In this document: one piece after another, positions 34,237-44,287 of the stretch | Position numbering within the stretch: the first letter of the stretch is position 1 | Layout of the letters: the number at the start of each line of letters is the position of its first letter | NCBI GenBank assembly: GCA_029204225.1 | Contig: CM055095.1 | Coordinates: 48,062,510 to 48,126,509 of the forward strand | Direction: 5' to 3' | DNA: 64,000 bases | Origin: Diphasiastrum complanatum | Lineage: Eukaryota > Streptophyta > Lycopodiopsida > Lycopodiales > Lycopodiaceae | Notes under the pieces: model-generated | Seen by the model: only the letters and a program-made list of their open reading frames with translations | Told to the model about the DNA's origin: nothing | Databases searched by the model: none | Program-made: the position numbers and the translations under genes

Positions 34237-35247
34237 CTAGATGGTTTGAGAAATTTGCCATTCACGAACTTGACGGACTTTATGTGGGTCAATTTCCAAC
34301 CCACAGTCCGAAATAATGTGACCAAGATATACCAATCTCTTCTGGAAAAAAACACACTTGGGTTCCTTGGCAAACAAGTTCTCCTGTCTAAGTAAATTTA
34401 AGACAGTTTTGAGATGCTCCTCATGCTCCTCCAAGGTCTTACTATAGATGAGAATATCATCTAAGTAAACTATGACGAACTTTCTCAAATATGGACGAAG
34501 CAAATCATTCCTCATCGACTGGAAAGTCGTCGGAGCATTAGTCAAGCCAAATGGCAGAACCAAAAACTCATAATGGCCATACCTGGTCCTAAACCCGATT
34601 TTTTTAATGTACTCACTCTTTATTCGAATATGATGATACCTTGATCTCAAATCGATCTTGGTGAAGTACTTTGCACCATGCAATCGATCAACCAACTCAT
34701 CCATTCGAGGTAAGAAGTAACGATTTTTAATCGTTAATTTATTTAACTTTTTAAAGTTCACACACAAAAACGAGAGCCTCCGTCTTTTTTATCAACTAAA
34801 ATAACTGGGGCCCCCCCAAGGGGACTTACTAGGCCTTACATGGCCCATCTTAAGGTAGTTTTGTAGTTGCTTATAAACTTCATCCTCTTCAGTAGTACTC
34901 ATTTTGTAAGGATACAATGATACAAGCGAGCTACCATGAAGGAGTTTAATACCATGGTCGACTCCCCTAGATGGGGGAAGACCCTCAAGAAGCTGTTCTG
35001 GAAAAACGTCATCAAATTCTTGTTTGAGTTTCCTAAAAGTTTCGCCCTCATCAGGAGAATTTTCTTCTTTAAAGTTGTTAGACATTAATGCAAGTTGCAT
35101 GTTAAAACTTTGTAAATTGCATTCTTCATGATAAGAAAAATTCTTTAACCAACACAAGTACAAATTACATTCTACTACATTCATGCATTCAACCATTTCC
35201 AAACCAGAAAGCATATAAGGAGAAAAGATATGCACATTTTCATTCAA
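34237..35247 (-). pseudogene. Gypsy reverse transcriptase (minus-strand relic)
   Basis: The N-terminal part at 35247..34792 carries DDVFPEQLLEGLPPSRGVDH and DEVYKQLQNYLKMGHVRPSKSPWGGP. A frame break in a C-rich run near 34805 separates it from the RT core at 34767..34237, with MCVNFKKLNKLTIKNRYFLP, FTKIDLRS(R)YHHIRI and YEFLVLPFGLTNAPTTFQ. The intact catalytic box reads IVYLDDILIYSKT. The usual Gly of DLRSGYH is Arg. The strong gypsy signature and PPSRGVDH context suggest the chromovirus group. It is decayed but recognisable across about 330 codons. Confidence 0.93.
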
Positions 35248-35850
35248 TTATGAGTGAGCCATTATGCAAGAATGACAAACTGTGAGTTGCATAGTTTTTC
35301 TTTAATGACTCATTCCTCTCATAGAACCACTCCTTACCAAGTTTCACATCTACTTTATCTAGATTCATAATATGAAAGTTTATATTATCCTTATAAGCTT
35401 GAATATGAATCGATAGATGTGGGACTATCCAGTCCCATACTTGACTTTCCGATCCAGTTGCCAGCTTCACAGTATAGTGGTGGTCACTTGTTTTGTTTCC
35501 ACCTTTAGCTTCTGCAATAAACTAGAGTTAATAAAATTGTGCGTCGAACCATCGTCAGAACCATCGTCAGATAAAACTGTTACGACTTGGCCACCAACAA
35601 CCCCCTTCATCCGAATGAAGTCGTGAGGGCCAAAACCAGCCATATTGAAACAACAATGCTCACACACAAAATTACCAGCAAAGGAAAGATCAATACAAGA
35701 TATGCTAGAGTTACCTGGCGCCTTAAAAAATGCCCCTTTAGCATTCCTTTTTATTTGGACATTCCTTCGCGACAAGACCTGATTCCATGCAGTTGAAGCA
35801 CAGATTGTCGCTCCTGGCCCTCATAAAGGTCTTTCTAATCCATGGTAGAT
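35240..35850 (-). pseudogene. Gypsy zinc knuckle and protease (minus-strand relic)
   Basis: A CCHC-type knuckle near 35800 reads CFNCMESGLVAKEC, with Leu where His is expected. The protease frame (35775..35467) reads KGVVGGQVVTVLSDDGSDDGSTHNFINSSLLQKL. The active-site loop is duplicated by a 12-bp tandem repeat at 35547..35570, and the D-S/T-G triad is D-D-G. The second half (35470..35240), with KLATGSESQVWDWIVPHLSI and DVKLGKEWF, lies in another frame. Confidence 0.87.
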
Positions 35851-35963
35851 CTTTTCTTTGATTTACCATAACCAGAAGGCACTTCCTTCACCTTATCTCT
35901 CCCTTTCTTTGGAAAGAATGGCTTCTTACCCTTTGCTTAAGGGTAAAACACCAGGCTTGGCCA

Positions 35964-36590
35964 CTAAACGAGTATCATCGTATATCCGGACAAAGTGAAC
36001 CGCATCATCGAGGGTAAGAGGTTTGTTCCTCCTAGCTGATAGTCTCTAGGTAAACCAAGAATGAAATGCAATTTCAATAATAGAGGGTCAATCCTAGTTG
36101 CAAAACGAGAATAAACCTCTTGAAATTCTTGTAAGTATTGATCTAGGGGCCGGTTCCCCATCTGTATTATCGCATACTGACAATAAAACTCAAAGTCATC
36201 TAGGATGGAAAGGAAGTCCGCCTTAAAGGCCTTACAAAAATCTTCCCAAGTTCTAGGTGCCTCGGAGTCTTGCCACCAAGTAAAAGCTTTACCTCGCAAG
36301 TACATGACGGCTAGGTTGATCTTTTTGTCGTCAGATGAATTGTGCACGAAGAAGTGTGAGTTCCATCGATCAATCCACAACAAGACCACTTCAAGGGTTC
36401 TATTCTTTTTTTTCCCCAGCAAAAATCTCAGGAGTGAATGAAGCTGCGTCAACTCCTTTAAATCTTATTGATCCCGATTGTGCTTTGCTTGCAAATCAAC
36501 AATCTGTTGTTGTAGATTCTTGATAGCCAGCAACAACCTATCAGAATCAAAGGTAGAGGTAGATGTCGTAGCCTCAGGAGTAGGAGACAT
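35964..36590 (-). pseudogene. Gypsy gag (minus-strand relic)
   Basis: The ATG at 36590 starts MSPTPEATTSTSTFDSDRLL and a Gln-rich coiled segment. An in-frame TAA at 36465..36467 interrupts it, then the same frame runs to 35964. The core has the retrotransposon gag signature INLAVMYLRGKAFTWWQD, W(E)DFCKAFKADF and PLDQYLQEFQEVYSRF. The frame is lost after about 36000. The 5' leader and LTR would lie above 36590. Confidence 0.88.
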
Positions 36591-36639
36591 AGGCTGAGTA
36601 GTAGCAGCATGCTTAAGTCACAGCCTACTTCACGCTCCA

Positions 36640-37215
36640 TTCGTTCCCTCATGCTCAAATCTCGACCGGAGCAGACAACCATTCGTCAAATCTCGACCGG
36701 AGCAAGAGCCACCGTCAAATCTCAACCGAAGCTCAGAAAAATCTCAACCGGAGCACCTTGCTCACATCTCAACTGGAGGCCCGTTGTCAGATCTCAACTG
36801 GAGGCCCAATCGTCAAATCTCAACCGGATCTCAACCGGAGCACCCTGCTCACATCTCAACCGGAGGCCCGTTGTCAGATCTCAACCGGAGGCCCAATCAT
36901 CAGATCTCAACCGGAGGCCCAATCGTCAGATCTCAACCGGAGGCCCACCATCAAATCTCAACTGGAGCCATTATCAAATCTCAACCAAAGCTCAAGCTTC
37001 AGATCTCAACCGAAGCTCACCTCTTGAAATCTCAACCGGAGCACAGCTCCCATCTCAACCGGAGCTCACCCTCAGATCTCAACCAAAGCTCAGAACACCC
37101 TGCTCACAGCTCAACCGGAGCTCACATTGTCAAATCTCAGCTGGAGCTCTCTGTCAATTCTCAACCGAAGCAATCTAAGCAATCTCAACCGGAGTGAGCT
37201 GTTAGATCTCAACCG
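36640..37215 (+). repeat. CTCAACCGGAG short-unit array
   Basis: About 27 copies of CTCAACCGGAG or near variants recur every 13-40 bp, in places as a regular 26-bp unit (GATCTCAACCGGAGGCCCAA and extension). All three plus-strand frames stay open across most of it, giving repetitive ISTGA/LNRRP/SQPEA peptides. Openness in every frame and short-unit periodicity mark it as a minisatellite rather than a gene. It lies between the minus-strand gypsy gag and the C-rich leader. Confidence 0.9.
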
Positions 37216-37987
37216 ACGGAAGTCGCTCCAGCTCAACCATTGGAACCCGCACTCCAGCCCAGCTTCCCATCCACCCGCACTCCGTCGTTGTCACCGTCCG
37301 CAACCACATTCGCCCACTTTCCTCACCTCCACATCAGACCACAATCATACGACCCTTCGACTGCCCACGACCACCTTCAACCACCTTACAGACCACCTCA
37401 ACATCCATCCATAATCACTCGTCACAACTACCCTCCCACGATATCTCATCGCCATCAGACCACTGTCCACTTCCGCAGCATTCCATCGCAACCTCCCCAC
37501 ATCACGACCACCGCAAGCATCCGCATTACACCGTTACACCGACCTTCACCTGTCGCAGCCATCTCACACCGCAATACTACGACCATACGACTACCCACGA
37601 CCCCTTCAATCCAAACTGATCGCACTCCCACCGTATTCACCAGCACACTCCCTCCATCGTCAGGACCGCAATCCAGGCCATCCTTCCTTCACCCGTATTC
37701 CAATCTCCCCCATCGTTACCCCATCGTAACCGACATTCATTGCAACAAACACCATTACCACCGCAGCTGACAGTTTCCCCACCGCCACAACAGCTTTGCA
37801 CCCCTCACAGCCGCATCCAACTGCATTTACACCGCCCTACGACTACATTCGTCTGCCCTTGATCGCAACAGACCGCCACAACCCGTAACTGACTGCACTA
37901 ACCGCACGGATCCCGACAGTTCACTAAACGTATAACGGACCACATTTACACCACCTCCGCTGACACCGCTAACACCGTCATCTACAG
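37216..37987 (+). other. C/A-rich leader, left part, of a plus-strand gypsy element
   Basis: A strongly strand-asymmetric stretch (C and A dominate, G is rare on the plus strand) with repeated CCACC/ACCG motifs. The same composition continues at 44108..44287, right of the Copia insertion, and leads into a gypsy gag. The Pro/His/Thr-rich open frame 37240..37770 follows from the composition; I do not regard it as a proven gene. Confidence 0.6.
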
Positions 37988-38669
37988 TGTTAAAAATTCA
38001 CAATTCTAGCTTGACTAGTTTTGGTCATATGACTTGTAAATAGTTAGATGGTCATGATGTGGCTTGTCACATGTGCCAAATAGCATAGGATTCCATTCAT
38101 AAGGATGTTCTCAAGTAGACCTAAGTGTTAGAACCTTTGGAATGAGTCCAAATTATGCTTAGATACAAGGGAGAAAAAATAGGAGCTATTTTTGGTAATT
38201 TTTGCATTATTGAGGGATCTCCAAGATTCCAACCCTAACTTGGTAGGGATGAAAGATCCAACAAAATTAGAATTAGGGATAGGTTTAGGGCTACTCATAC
38301 CTGTCCAAAACCGTGATGGATCATGTATATATAGGTGATGATATCTCACCAAAATCAATCAAGCAATTTCATGTTTTTTCTCTCATAATGGTGCAATTGC
38401 TCTCTATGTTCATAATTGTTTGAGTACTTGTGATTACTAATGATTATAGGATTGAATGTAGGTCTGGTGTATAGTACTCAGACTACGGGAGGCCGTACTT
38501 TCACACGTGTGAAGCCTTCTTCAAGGATTTGGGCCATTTAGTGAGGTTCAAGCATAGATTTTTGATGGATTTTGATGGTTCAACTTGTGCTAATCTTATG
38601 AAATCATAATCTATTGTTTCCCTCATCATTTCAAGTGTTTTAGGATCCTTATTTGCTGTAATTTTTACA
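37988..38669 (+). repeat. 5' LTR of the 37988..44107 Copia
   Basis: Starts TGTTAAAAATTCACAA and ends AATTTTTACA. TATATATA at 38326..38333, palindrome TTCACACGTGTGAA at 38500..38513. It is the same family as the solo LTR 7937..8618. Confidence 0.97.
38326..38333 (+). promoter_or_regulatory. LTR TATA box
   Basis: TATATATA, conserved in position in the right LTR (43764..43771) and in the solo LTR (8275..8282). Confidence 0.75.
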
Positions 38670-38682
38670 TGGTATCAGAGCC
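38670..38682 (+). other. Primer binding site (tRNA-iMet)
   Basis: TGGTATCAGAGCC follows the LTR end with no gap and is a perfect initiator-Met primer site. Confidence 0.95.
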
Positions 38683-39480
38683 TAAAGGTTGAAATGAGCT
38701 AAATCCTTGGTTTTCATTCAATTTGATCACAATTTTTGATCTAAATCTTGTGTAGATTGGATCTTAGCATCTAGTATTGATTCTAGAACTCAAAGTGAGT
38801 CAAATACATTGGAGATTGGTGTTGTGTGACTTCATTTGCAGGTGTTTAGGTGTCTAAAACCAGAGGCAAAGTTGAATTCAATTCACATTACCAAGATAGC
38901 AAGTTTTGCTTGCTCCAAGCATTGATTTCTAAGCGAGTTTTGGAGGTGATTTCATAGAGGAGGCTTTCTAGCATTCAAGGAGAGGGAAGATCAGAGTTTT
39001 GGGGACTCTTCAAGGCTGTTCTAAGGTGTAGTAGGCACCTCCTAAAGTGATTTAGGTTCAGTCCAACCATTGCTTGAATTATGCACCAAATTCGATCAAT
39101 TTTTCATCATTTTTGATCATTTTTTGCTTGTGATTGGATAGTAGATTGTGTTGCATCCTCATTAAGTTCCATTTAGCTCTTTTACAAGTGATTTTGGAAG
39201 TATATTAGGTTGCTGAAATTCACTCTTGATCAGATCATTTGGAAGCTTTAATGTTCTTTATAGAAAGAGGGGCAATTCTACTAGTATTGTCTACTTCAAT
39301 CAAGCAAGTGCATTGTTTCTAGTATTCTATGATTTGATTTTGTTAGAGATCATTCTTAGATCTTTATAGGAAGTCTATTACTAATCTTTTCAGGTCCCTA
39401 AGAAGTGGGATAAGATAGACCTTCAATCAAATCAATAGAAGTAACCTTCATTTGTGTCAAGTCCTTGATTAGGAGACTAG
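38683..39480 (+). other. Copia 5' untranslated leader
   Basis: About 800 bp between the primer site and the gag ATG, with no reading frame of note. The retroviral-type packaging and dimerisation signals expected here cannot be recognised by eye. Confidence 0.6.
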
Positions 39481-40128
39481 ATGGCATCTATAAATGCATA
39501 TCTTTTGGATACTAATGAAAGGCTCAACAAAACTAACTATTCCATATGGAAAGTTAGAATGGAATCTATCATGATCATTCAAGATCTGATGGAAATTGTA
39601 AATGGTAAGGAGGGTGGACCTATTAATCCTCAAGAAAAAGCCAAATACATCAAGAGGTGCAATGTTGCACTACATTGCATAAAAATGAATGTTGCAAATG
39701 AACTCTTAAGAGAGGTAGGAGATTGCACTTCAGCTCAAGATGCTTGGGAGACTTTGCAAAAGGTCTATGAATCCAAGAACCAAACTAGAATGTTAGCTTT
39801 GAAGAATCAAATCTATAGAAGCTATCAAAAGAAAGGAGAGAGTGCACATACTTTTGTCCTAAGAGTAAAGGAATTAAACAAAGAGCTAGCCTTTATAGGT
39901 GATCCTATCAACGATGAAGAGCTTGTTCAACTCATATTGAATGGACTAAGCTTTGAATTTGACAATTTGGTTCAGGGATATGCAATTATGGGTAAGCTAC
40001 CCATACTTGAAGAACTCCAAGGCACACTCATGGCCGAGGAATCAAGAAGGAGCCAAATGCAAGAGAGGGTGGATAGGCTTTCCATCCAAGGTGGAGATGA
40101 CCAAGCTATCAACATTCAAGAAGTCTAA
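39481..40128 (+). CDS. Copia gag
   Basis: The ATG at 39481 begins the capsid-like gag domain (RLNKTNYSIWKVRMESIM, NQTRMLALKNQIYRSYQ, ELVQLILNGLSFEFDNLVQGY). The frame ends with TAA at 40126..40128, before the zinc knuckle, which is in the +1 frame. It overlaps the pol frame by about 175 bp. In most copia elements gag and pol form one frame, so this is either a one-base indel or, less likely, programmed frameshifting. Gag packages the element RNA into cytoplasmic particles. Confidence 0.93.
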   Translation: MASINAYLLDTNERLNKTNYSIWKVRMESIMIIQDLMEIVNGKEGGPINPQEKAKYIKRCNVALHCIKMNVANELLREVGDCTSAQDAWETLQKVYESKNQTRMLALKNQIYRSYQKKGESAHTFVLRVKELNKELAFIGDPINDEELVQLILNGLSFEFDNLVQGYAIMGKLPILEELQGTLMAEESRRSQMQERVDRLSIQGGDDQAINIQEV

Positions 40129-43100
40129 AAAGCTTGAGGATCAAGAAGGACCCTCAAAGGCATCTCCATCAACCACCAAAGTCAAGAAGGACAAATCAAA
40201 GGTGAAGTGCTACTATTGTAGCAAGATGGGGCATTATGCCTCGGAATGCTTCAAGAGGAAGCAAGATCAAAGCCAAGCCAACATGAGCAAAGAGGAGGAG
40301 GAGGAGAGTTCACATGAGGACTCTCTCATGATGTCCATATTTTCATCAACAAGCTTCAAAGGAGAAGATCCTTGGTGGATTGACTCGGGTGCTAGTTCAC
40401 ACATGACTAGTAAAAGGGAGTTTTTCTCTTCTGTCTTATCTTATGATGGACCTATAAAGTCTATCTATACAGCAAATGATGAAGCTTGTAAGATTGAAGG
40501 AGTTGGTAGAATTCCCCTTTGCTTAGGATCTTCCAAAAAGATCAACATAGAAGGTGTTTTGTACATTTCTACAATAACAAAGAATCTACTAAGTGTTGGC
40601 CAAATGGTAGACAATGGTTTCAATGTTGACTTTGCTTCAAATGAATGTTTCATCAAGAAGAAGGGTAAGATAGTGGCTAAGGGCACTAGACTTGGCAAAC
40701 TTTATAAGTTGGATGCATTTGTGGATACTAATGTTGTCATGTTGGCCGAGAAGAGCAAGATATCTACTTTTACTTTATGGCACAAAAGACTTGGACATGT
40801 CAACTCGGGTTCCATGGAGGCTATGATCAAGGAGGAGTATGCTTTAGGCCTACCAAGGTCTATTGGGAAGGAAGACAAGGTTTGTGAAGCTTGTGCCTTA
40901 TCCAAGGCACATAAGAAGGTGTTTCCTAACTCCATCACAAAGTCATCTCATCCTCTTGAACTCATACACTCGGATGTGCACATTGCTAGCACCAAATCTA
41001 ATGGAGGTTCATCCATGTTTTTAACCTTCATTGATGACCACTCAAGATTTTGTTGGGTGTTCTTACTTTCCTTCAAGTCTCAAGTATTTGATACTTTTGT
41101 AAAGTTCAAGTTGTTTGTGGAAAAGCATCATAATCATAGCATCAAGATTCTTAGAAGTGACAATGGTGGAGAATTCATCTCCAATGAGTTCAAGGCCTTT
41201 TGTGAGGAGGAAGGGATCAAGAAAGAGACTTCTTGTCCTTACACTCCTCAACAAAATGGAGTTGCTGAAAGAAGGAATAGAACATTATGTGAATGTTCTA
41301 AGGCTTTAAGATTAGATGCTTGTTTGCCCAAATCCTTTTGGGGTGAGTCTCTTGTATGTGCAAACTACTTGATGAATAGGGTGTCTTGCAAAGCAATTGA
41401 AGGCAAAACTCCTTATGAGATGTTGTACGGAAAGAAACCCAATCTTAATCACTTGAAAGTTTTTGGGTGTATATGTTATGTGCATGTGCCATTGGAAACA
41501 AGAACCAAGGAGGATCCATCTTCCACAAGAGGGATCATGCTTGGATATGCAAGCTCAAGCAAGGGCTACAAAGTCTATCTCCCATCCTTAAAAAAATTTG
41601 TTGTTTCAAGGGATGTCATCTTTGATGAACATCATATGCATATGCTTGAAGAAGGCTCAAGTGCTCCAACAATCAAGAAGAAGATGGCCGAGGAGCAAGA
41701 TCTTGGTTTTGAGGAGGAGCTCATGGAGGAGCAAGCACCAAACCCACCTATCACACCAAGGAGATCTTCAAGGGCAAAAGTGGAGCCATCAAGGCTCACA
41801 TATCAAGGCAAAGGACAGCAAGTTGAGGGTATCTCATCCACTTCTTATGCTTTATCTAGTTTTGAAGAACCGTCTAATGTTGAAGATGCATTGAACTCCA
41901 AAGAATGGTATAAAGCTATGTTGGATGAGTATGATGCCTTGATTCAGAATGAAACTTGGTTGCTTGTTGAGAGACCTCAAAGGAATGTAATAGGATGCAA
42001 GTGGGTCTTCAAGCTTAAGTTGAATGCAAATGGGAGTGTTAACAAACATAAAGCAAGATTAGTTGCAAAAGGTTATGCTCAAGAGAGAGGGATAGACTAT
42101 GAGGAAACTTTTGCACCCGTGGCCAAGATGGTCACAATAAGACTAATCATTGCACTTGCATCACATTTTGGATGGATTCTATGTCAAATGGATGTCTCTA
42201 ATGCTTTCTTAAATGGTTTTTTGGAAGAGGATATCTATATGGAGCAGCCACAAGGGTTCATCAAGCATGGAATGGAGAACAAAGTATGCCATCTCCAAAG
42301 AAGCATCTATGGCTTGAAGCAAGCCTCCAGATCTTGGAATTCAAGACTACATTGCTATCTTATTTCACTTTCTTTTGTTCAAAGTGAATATGATCCTACT
42401 CTTTACATTAAGTTTGATGATGTTGGTATTGTACTTTTACTCATTTATGTAGATGACATCATCATTAGTGGAAATAGTGTTGATGGTATTGAAAAAATCA
42501 AGATAGATCTATCCTTAGAGTTCAAGATGGTAGATCTAGGGTGTCTTCACTTCATCTTAGGCATAGAAGTACTTAGAGGGTCTGATTTTATCTTTATAAG
42601 TCAAGTAAACTATGCTCAAAGTCTTTTGAAGAAGTTTAAGATGGAAGTATGCAAAAGTGTTGACACACCAATGGAGCAAGATGTAAAAGTGCCAAATGAA
42701 GATGATGAAAGATCCTTCATGGACATCACTTTGTTTAGGCAACTTATAGGTTCCTTAATGTGGATCACTATAACTAGACCAGATCTTAGCTTTAGTGTAT
42801 GTAGGTTGAGCCAATCCATGCAAAAGCCATTGAATATCCATTGGAAAAAGGCCAAGAGGATTCTAAGATACATCTCGGGTACATTGGATTTTGGGATTCT
42901 ATATAGAGGAGATGTGATTAACCTTCATGCATTTAGTGATTCAGATTTTGCAGGGGACAAGAGGGATAGGAAATCAACAAGTGCCTATTCAACTTTCATA
43001 GGAGAAGGTGTGGTTTCATGGCTTTCAAAAAAGCAAGAAACTATATCTCTATCTTCAACTGAGGCCGAGTACAAAGCTTTGACAACCACTACAAAGGAGG

Positions 43101-43411
43101 TACTTTGGATCAAGAGATTATTGGTGGAACTAAAGATCATGGATTCAGAGGAGGCACCAATCATCTACAATGACAATATATCAGCCCAAAACCTTGCATC
43201 TAACCCAATCTTCCATGCAAGATCTAAGCACATTGAGATATGCCATCACTTTGTGAGAGAAATGGTGCAAGCCAAGGAGATTGCTTTGGAGCATGTTCCA
43301 AGCAATGAATGTGTAGCTGATCTACTTACTAAACCACTTCAAAAGACACCTTTTATGAAGTTCAGATCATCACTTGGAGTGATTAGTAAAGCAATGATTG
43401 AACCAAGCTAG
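39953..43411 (+). CDS. Copia pol polyprotein (zinc knuckle, PR, IN, RT, RH)
   Basis: The frame is open from 39953. Genuine pol similarity starts near 40127 with the gag tail. In order: zinc knuckle CYYCSKMGHYASEC (~40207); protease DPWWIDSGASSHMTS (~40370); gag-pre-integrase; integrase HHCC (LWHKRLGHVN ... CEACALSKAH, ~40780-40905); catalytic core with IHSDVH, RSDNGGEF and QNGVAERRNRT giving D, D and E; and integrase tail KGYKVYLPSLKKFVVSRDV. RT has CKWVFKLKLNANGSVNKHKA, QMDVSNAFLNGFLEEDIYM and YVDD at 42446..42457. RNase H has FSDSDFAGDKRDRKSTS, SLSSTEAEYKAL and FHARSKHIEICHHFVRE. It stops at 43411. All catalytic residues I can check are present. Confidence 0.95.
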   Translation: MNLTIWFRDMQLWVSYPYLKNSKAHSWPRNQEGAKCKRGWIGFPSKVEMTKLSTFKKSKKLEDQEGPSKASPSTTKVKKDKSKVKCYYCSKMGHYASECFKRKQDQSQANMSKEEEEESSHEDSLMMSIFSSTSFKGEDPWWIDSGASSHMTSKREFFSSVLSYDGPIKSIYTANDEACKIEGVGRIPLCLGSSKKINIEGVLYISTITKNLLSVGQMVDNGFNVDFASNECFIKKKGKIVAKGTRLGKLYKLDAFVDTNVVMLAEKSKISTFTLWHKRLGHVNSGSMEAMIKEEYALGLPRSIGKEDKVCEACALSKAHKKVFPNSITKSSHPLELIHSDVHIASTKSNGGSSMFLTFIDDHSRFCWVFLLSFKSQVFDTFVKFKLFVEKHHNHSIKILRSDNGGEFISNEFKAFCEEEGIKKETSCPYTPQQNGVAERRNRTLCECSKALRLDACLPKSFWGESLVCANYLMNRVSCKAIEGKTPYEMLYGKKPNLNHLKVFGCICYVHVPLETRTKEDPSSTRGIMLGYASSSKGYKVYLPSLKKFVVSRDVIFDEHHMHMLEEGSSAPTIKKKMAEEQDLGFEEELMEEQAPNPPITPRRSSRAKVEPSRLTYQGKGQQVEGISSTSYALSSFEEPSNVEDALNSKEWYKAMLDEYDALIQNETWLLVERPQRNVIGCKWVFKLKLNANGSVNKHKARLVAKGYAQERGIDYEETFAPVAKMVTIRLIIALASHFGWILCQMDVSNAFLNGFLEEDIYMEQPQGFIKHGMENKVCHLQRSIYGLKQASRSWNSRLHCYLISLSFVQSEYDPTLYIKFDDVGIVLLLIYVDDIIISGNSVDGIEKIKIDLSLEFKMVDLGCLHFILGIEVLRGSDFIFISQVNYAQSLLKKFKMEVCKSVDTPMEQDVKVPNEDDERSFMDITLFRQLIGSLMWITITRPDLSFSVCRLSQSMQKPLNIHWKKAKRILRYISGTLDFGILYRGDVINLHAFSDSDFAGDKRDRKSTSAYSTFIGEGVVSWLSKKQETISLSSTEAEYKALTTTTKEVLWIKRLLVELKIMDSEEAPIIYNDNISAQNLASNPIFHARSKHIEICHHFVREMVQAKEIALEHVPSNECVADLLTKPLQKTPFMKFRSSLGVISKAMIEPS

Positions 43412-43425
43412 ATAGTGAGGAGGAG
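43412..43425 (+). other. Polypurine tract
   Basis: AGTGAGGAGGAG directly before the right LTR. Confidence 0.85.
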
Positions 43426-44107
43426 TGTTAAAAATTCACAATTCTAGCTTGACTAGTTTTGGTCATATGACTTGTAAATAGTTAGATGGTCATGATGTGG
43501 CTTGTCACACGTGCCAAATAGCATATGATTCCATTCATAAGGATGTTCTCAAGTAGACCTAAGTGTTAGAACCTTTGGAATGAGTCCAAATTATGCTTAG
43601 ATACAAGGGAGAAAAAATAGGAGCTATTTTTGGTAATTTTTGCATTGTTGAGGGATCTCCAAGATTCCAACCCTAACTTGGTAGGGATGAAAGATCCACC
43701 AAAATTAGCATTAGGGATAGGTTTAGGGCTACTCATACCTGCCCAAAACCGTGATGGATCATGTATATATAGGTGATGATATCTCACCAAAATCAATCAA
43801 GCAATTTCATGTTTTTTCTCTCATAATGGTGCAATTGCTCTCTATGTTCATAATCGTTTGAGTACTTGTGATTACTAATGATTATAGGATTGAATGTAGG
43901 TCTAGTGTATAGTACTCAGACTGTGGGAGGCCGTACTTTCACACGTGTGAAGCCTTCTTCAAGGATTTGGGCCATTTAGTGAGGTTCAAGCATAGATTTT
44001 TGATGGAATTTGATGGTTCAACTTGTGCTAATCTTATGAAATCATAATCTATTGTTTCCCTCATCATTTCAAGTGTTTTAGGATCCTTATTTGCTGTAAT
44101 TTTTACA
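43426..44107 (+). repeat. 3' LTR of the 37988..44107 Copia
   Basis: 682 bp. TATATATA at 43764 and TTCACACGTGTGAA at 43938..43951. Eleven substitutions against the left LTR and no indels. Confidence 0.97.
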
Positions 44108-44287
44108 TACAATCGCCACCACAACCACATCCGTTGAAACCGCACGTTACAACCGCAAATCGCAATCCACCGTAACCGTAAACCGTAACTGTAGGAACAG
44201 CAAAAACCAAAAAAAAAAAAAAAAAACTTCCAAAAACACAAAAAACTCATGAAATCCAAACAACAATAAAAAACTAACCAGTACCCA
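44108..44287 (+). other. C/A-rich gypsy leader, right part
   Basis: Starts with the right target-duplication copy and continues the ACCGCAA/CCACCG-rich leader of 37216..37987. An A18-20 run near 44210..44226 precedes the gag start. Confidence 0.6.

Larger units (their letters stand above)
37988..44107 (+). mobile_element. Nearly intact full-length Copia element
   Basis: A 6120-bp element with LTRs 37988..38669 and 43426..44107 of identical length (682 bp) and 11 differences (1.6%). It has a perfect tRNA-iMet primer site, gag, pol with all catalytic motifs, and a polypurine tract. The flanks TACAG (37983..37987) and TACAA (44108..44112) form a 4/5 target duplication. It inserted in the C/A-rich leader of a gypsy element. 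The gag and pol frames differ by one base. No other coding lesion is visible, so this is the youngest and most complete element in the window. Confidence 0.97.

Noticed and set aside
36609-37197. Three overlapping ISTGA/SQPEA-type repetitive proteins
   Set aside because: Open in every plus frame because a short repeat lacks stops; no start context or family match.
36640-37215. CRISPR-like look of regularly repeated short units
   Set aside because: Repeat length and spacing are irregular, there are no spacers of constant size, and the context is a plant retroelement.
37240-37770. 176-residue Pro/His/Thr-rich protein
   Set aside because: It follows from the C/A-rich leader composition, has no recognisable domain, and lies in a gypsy leader.
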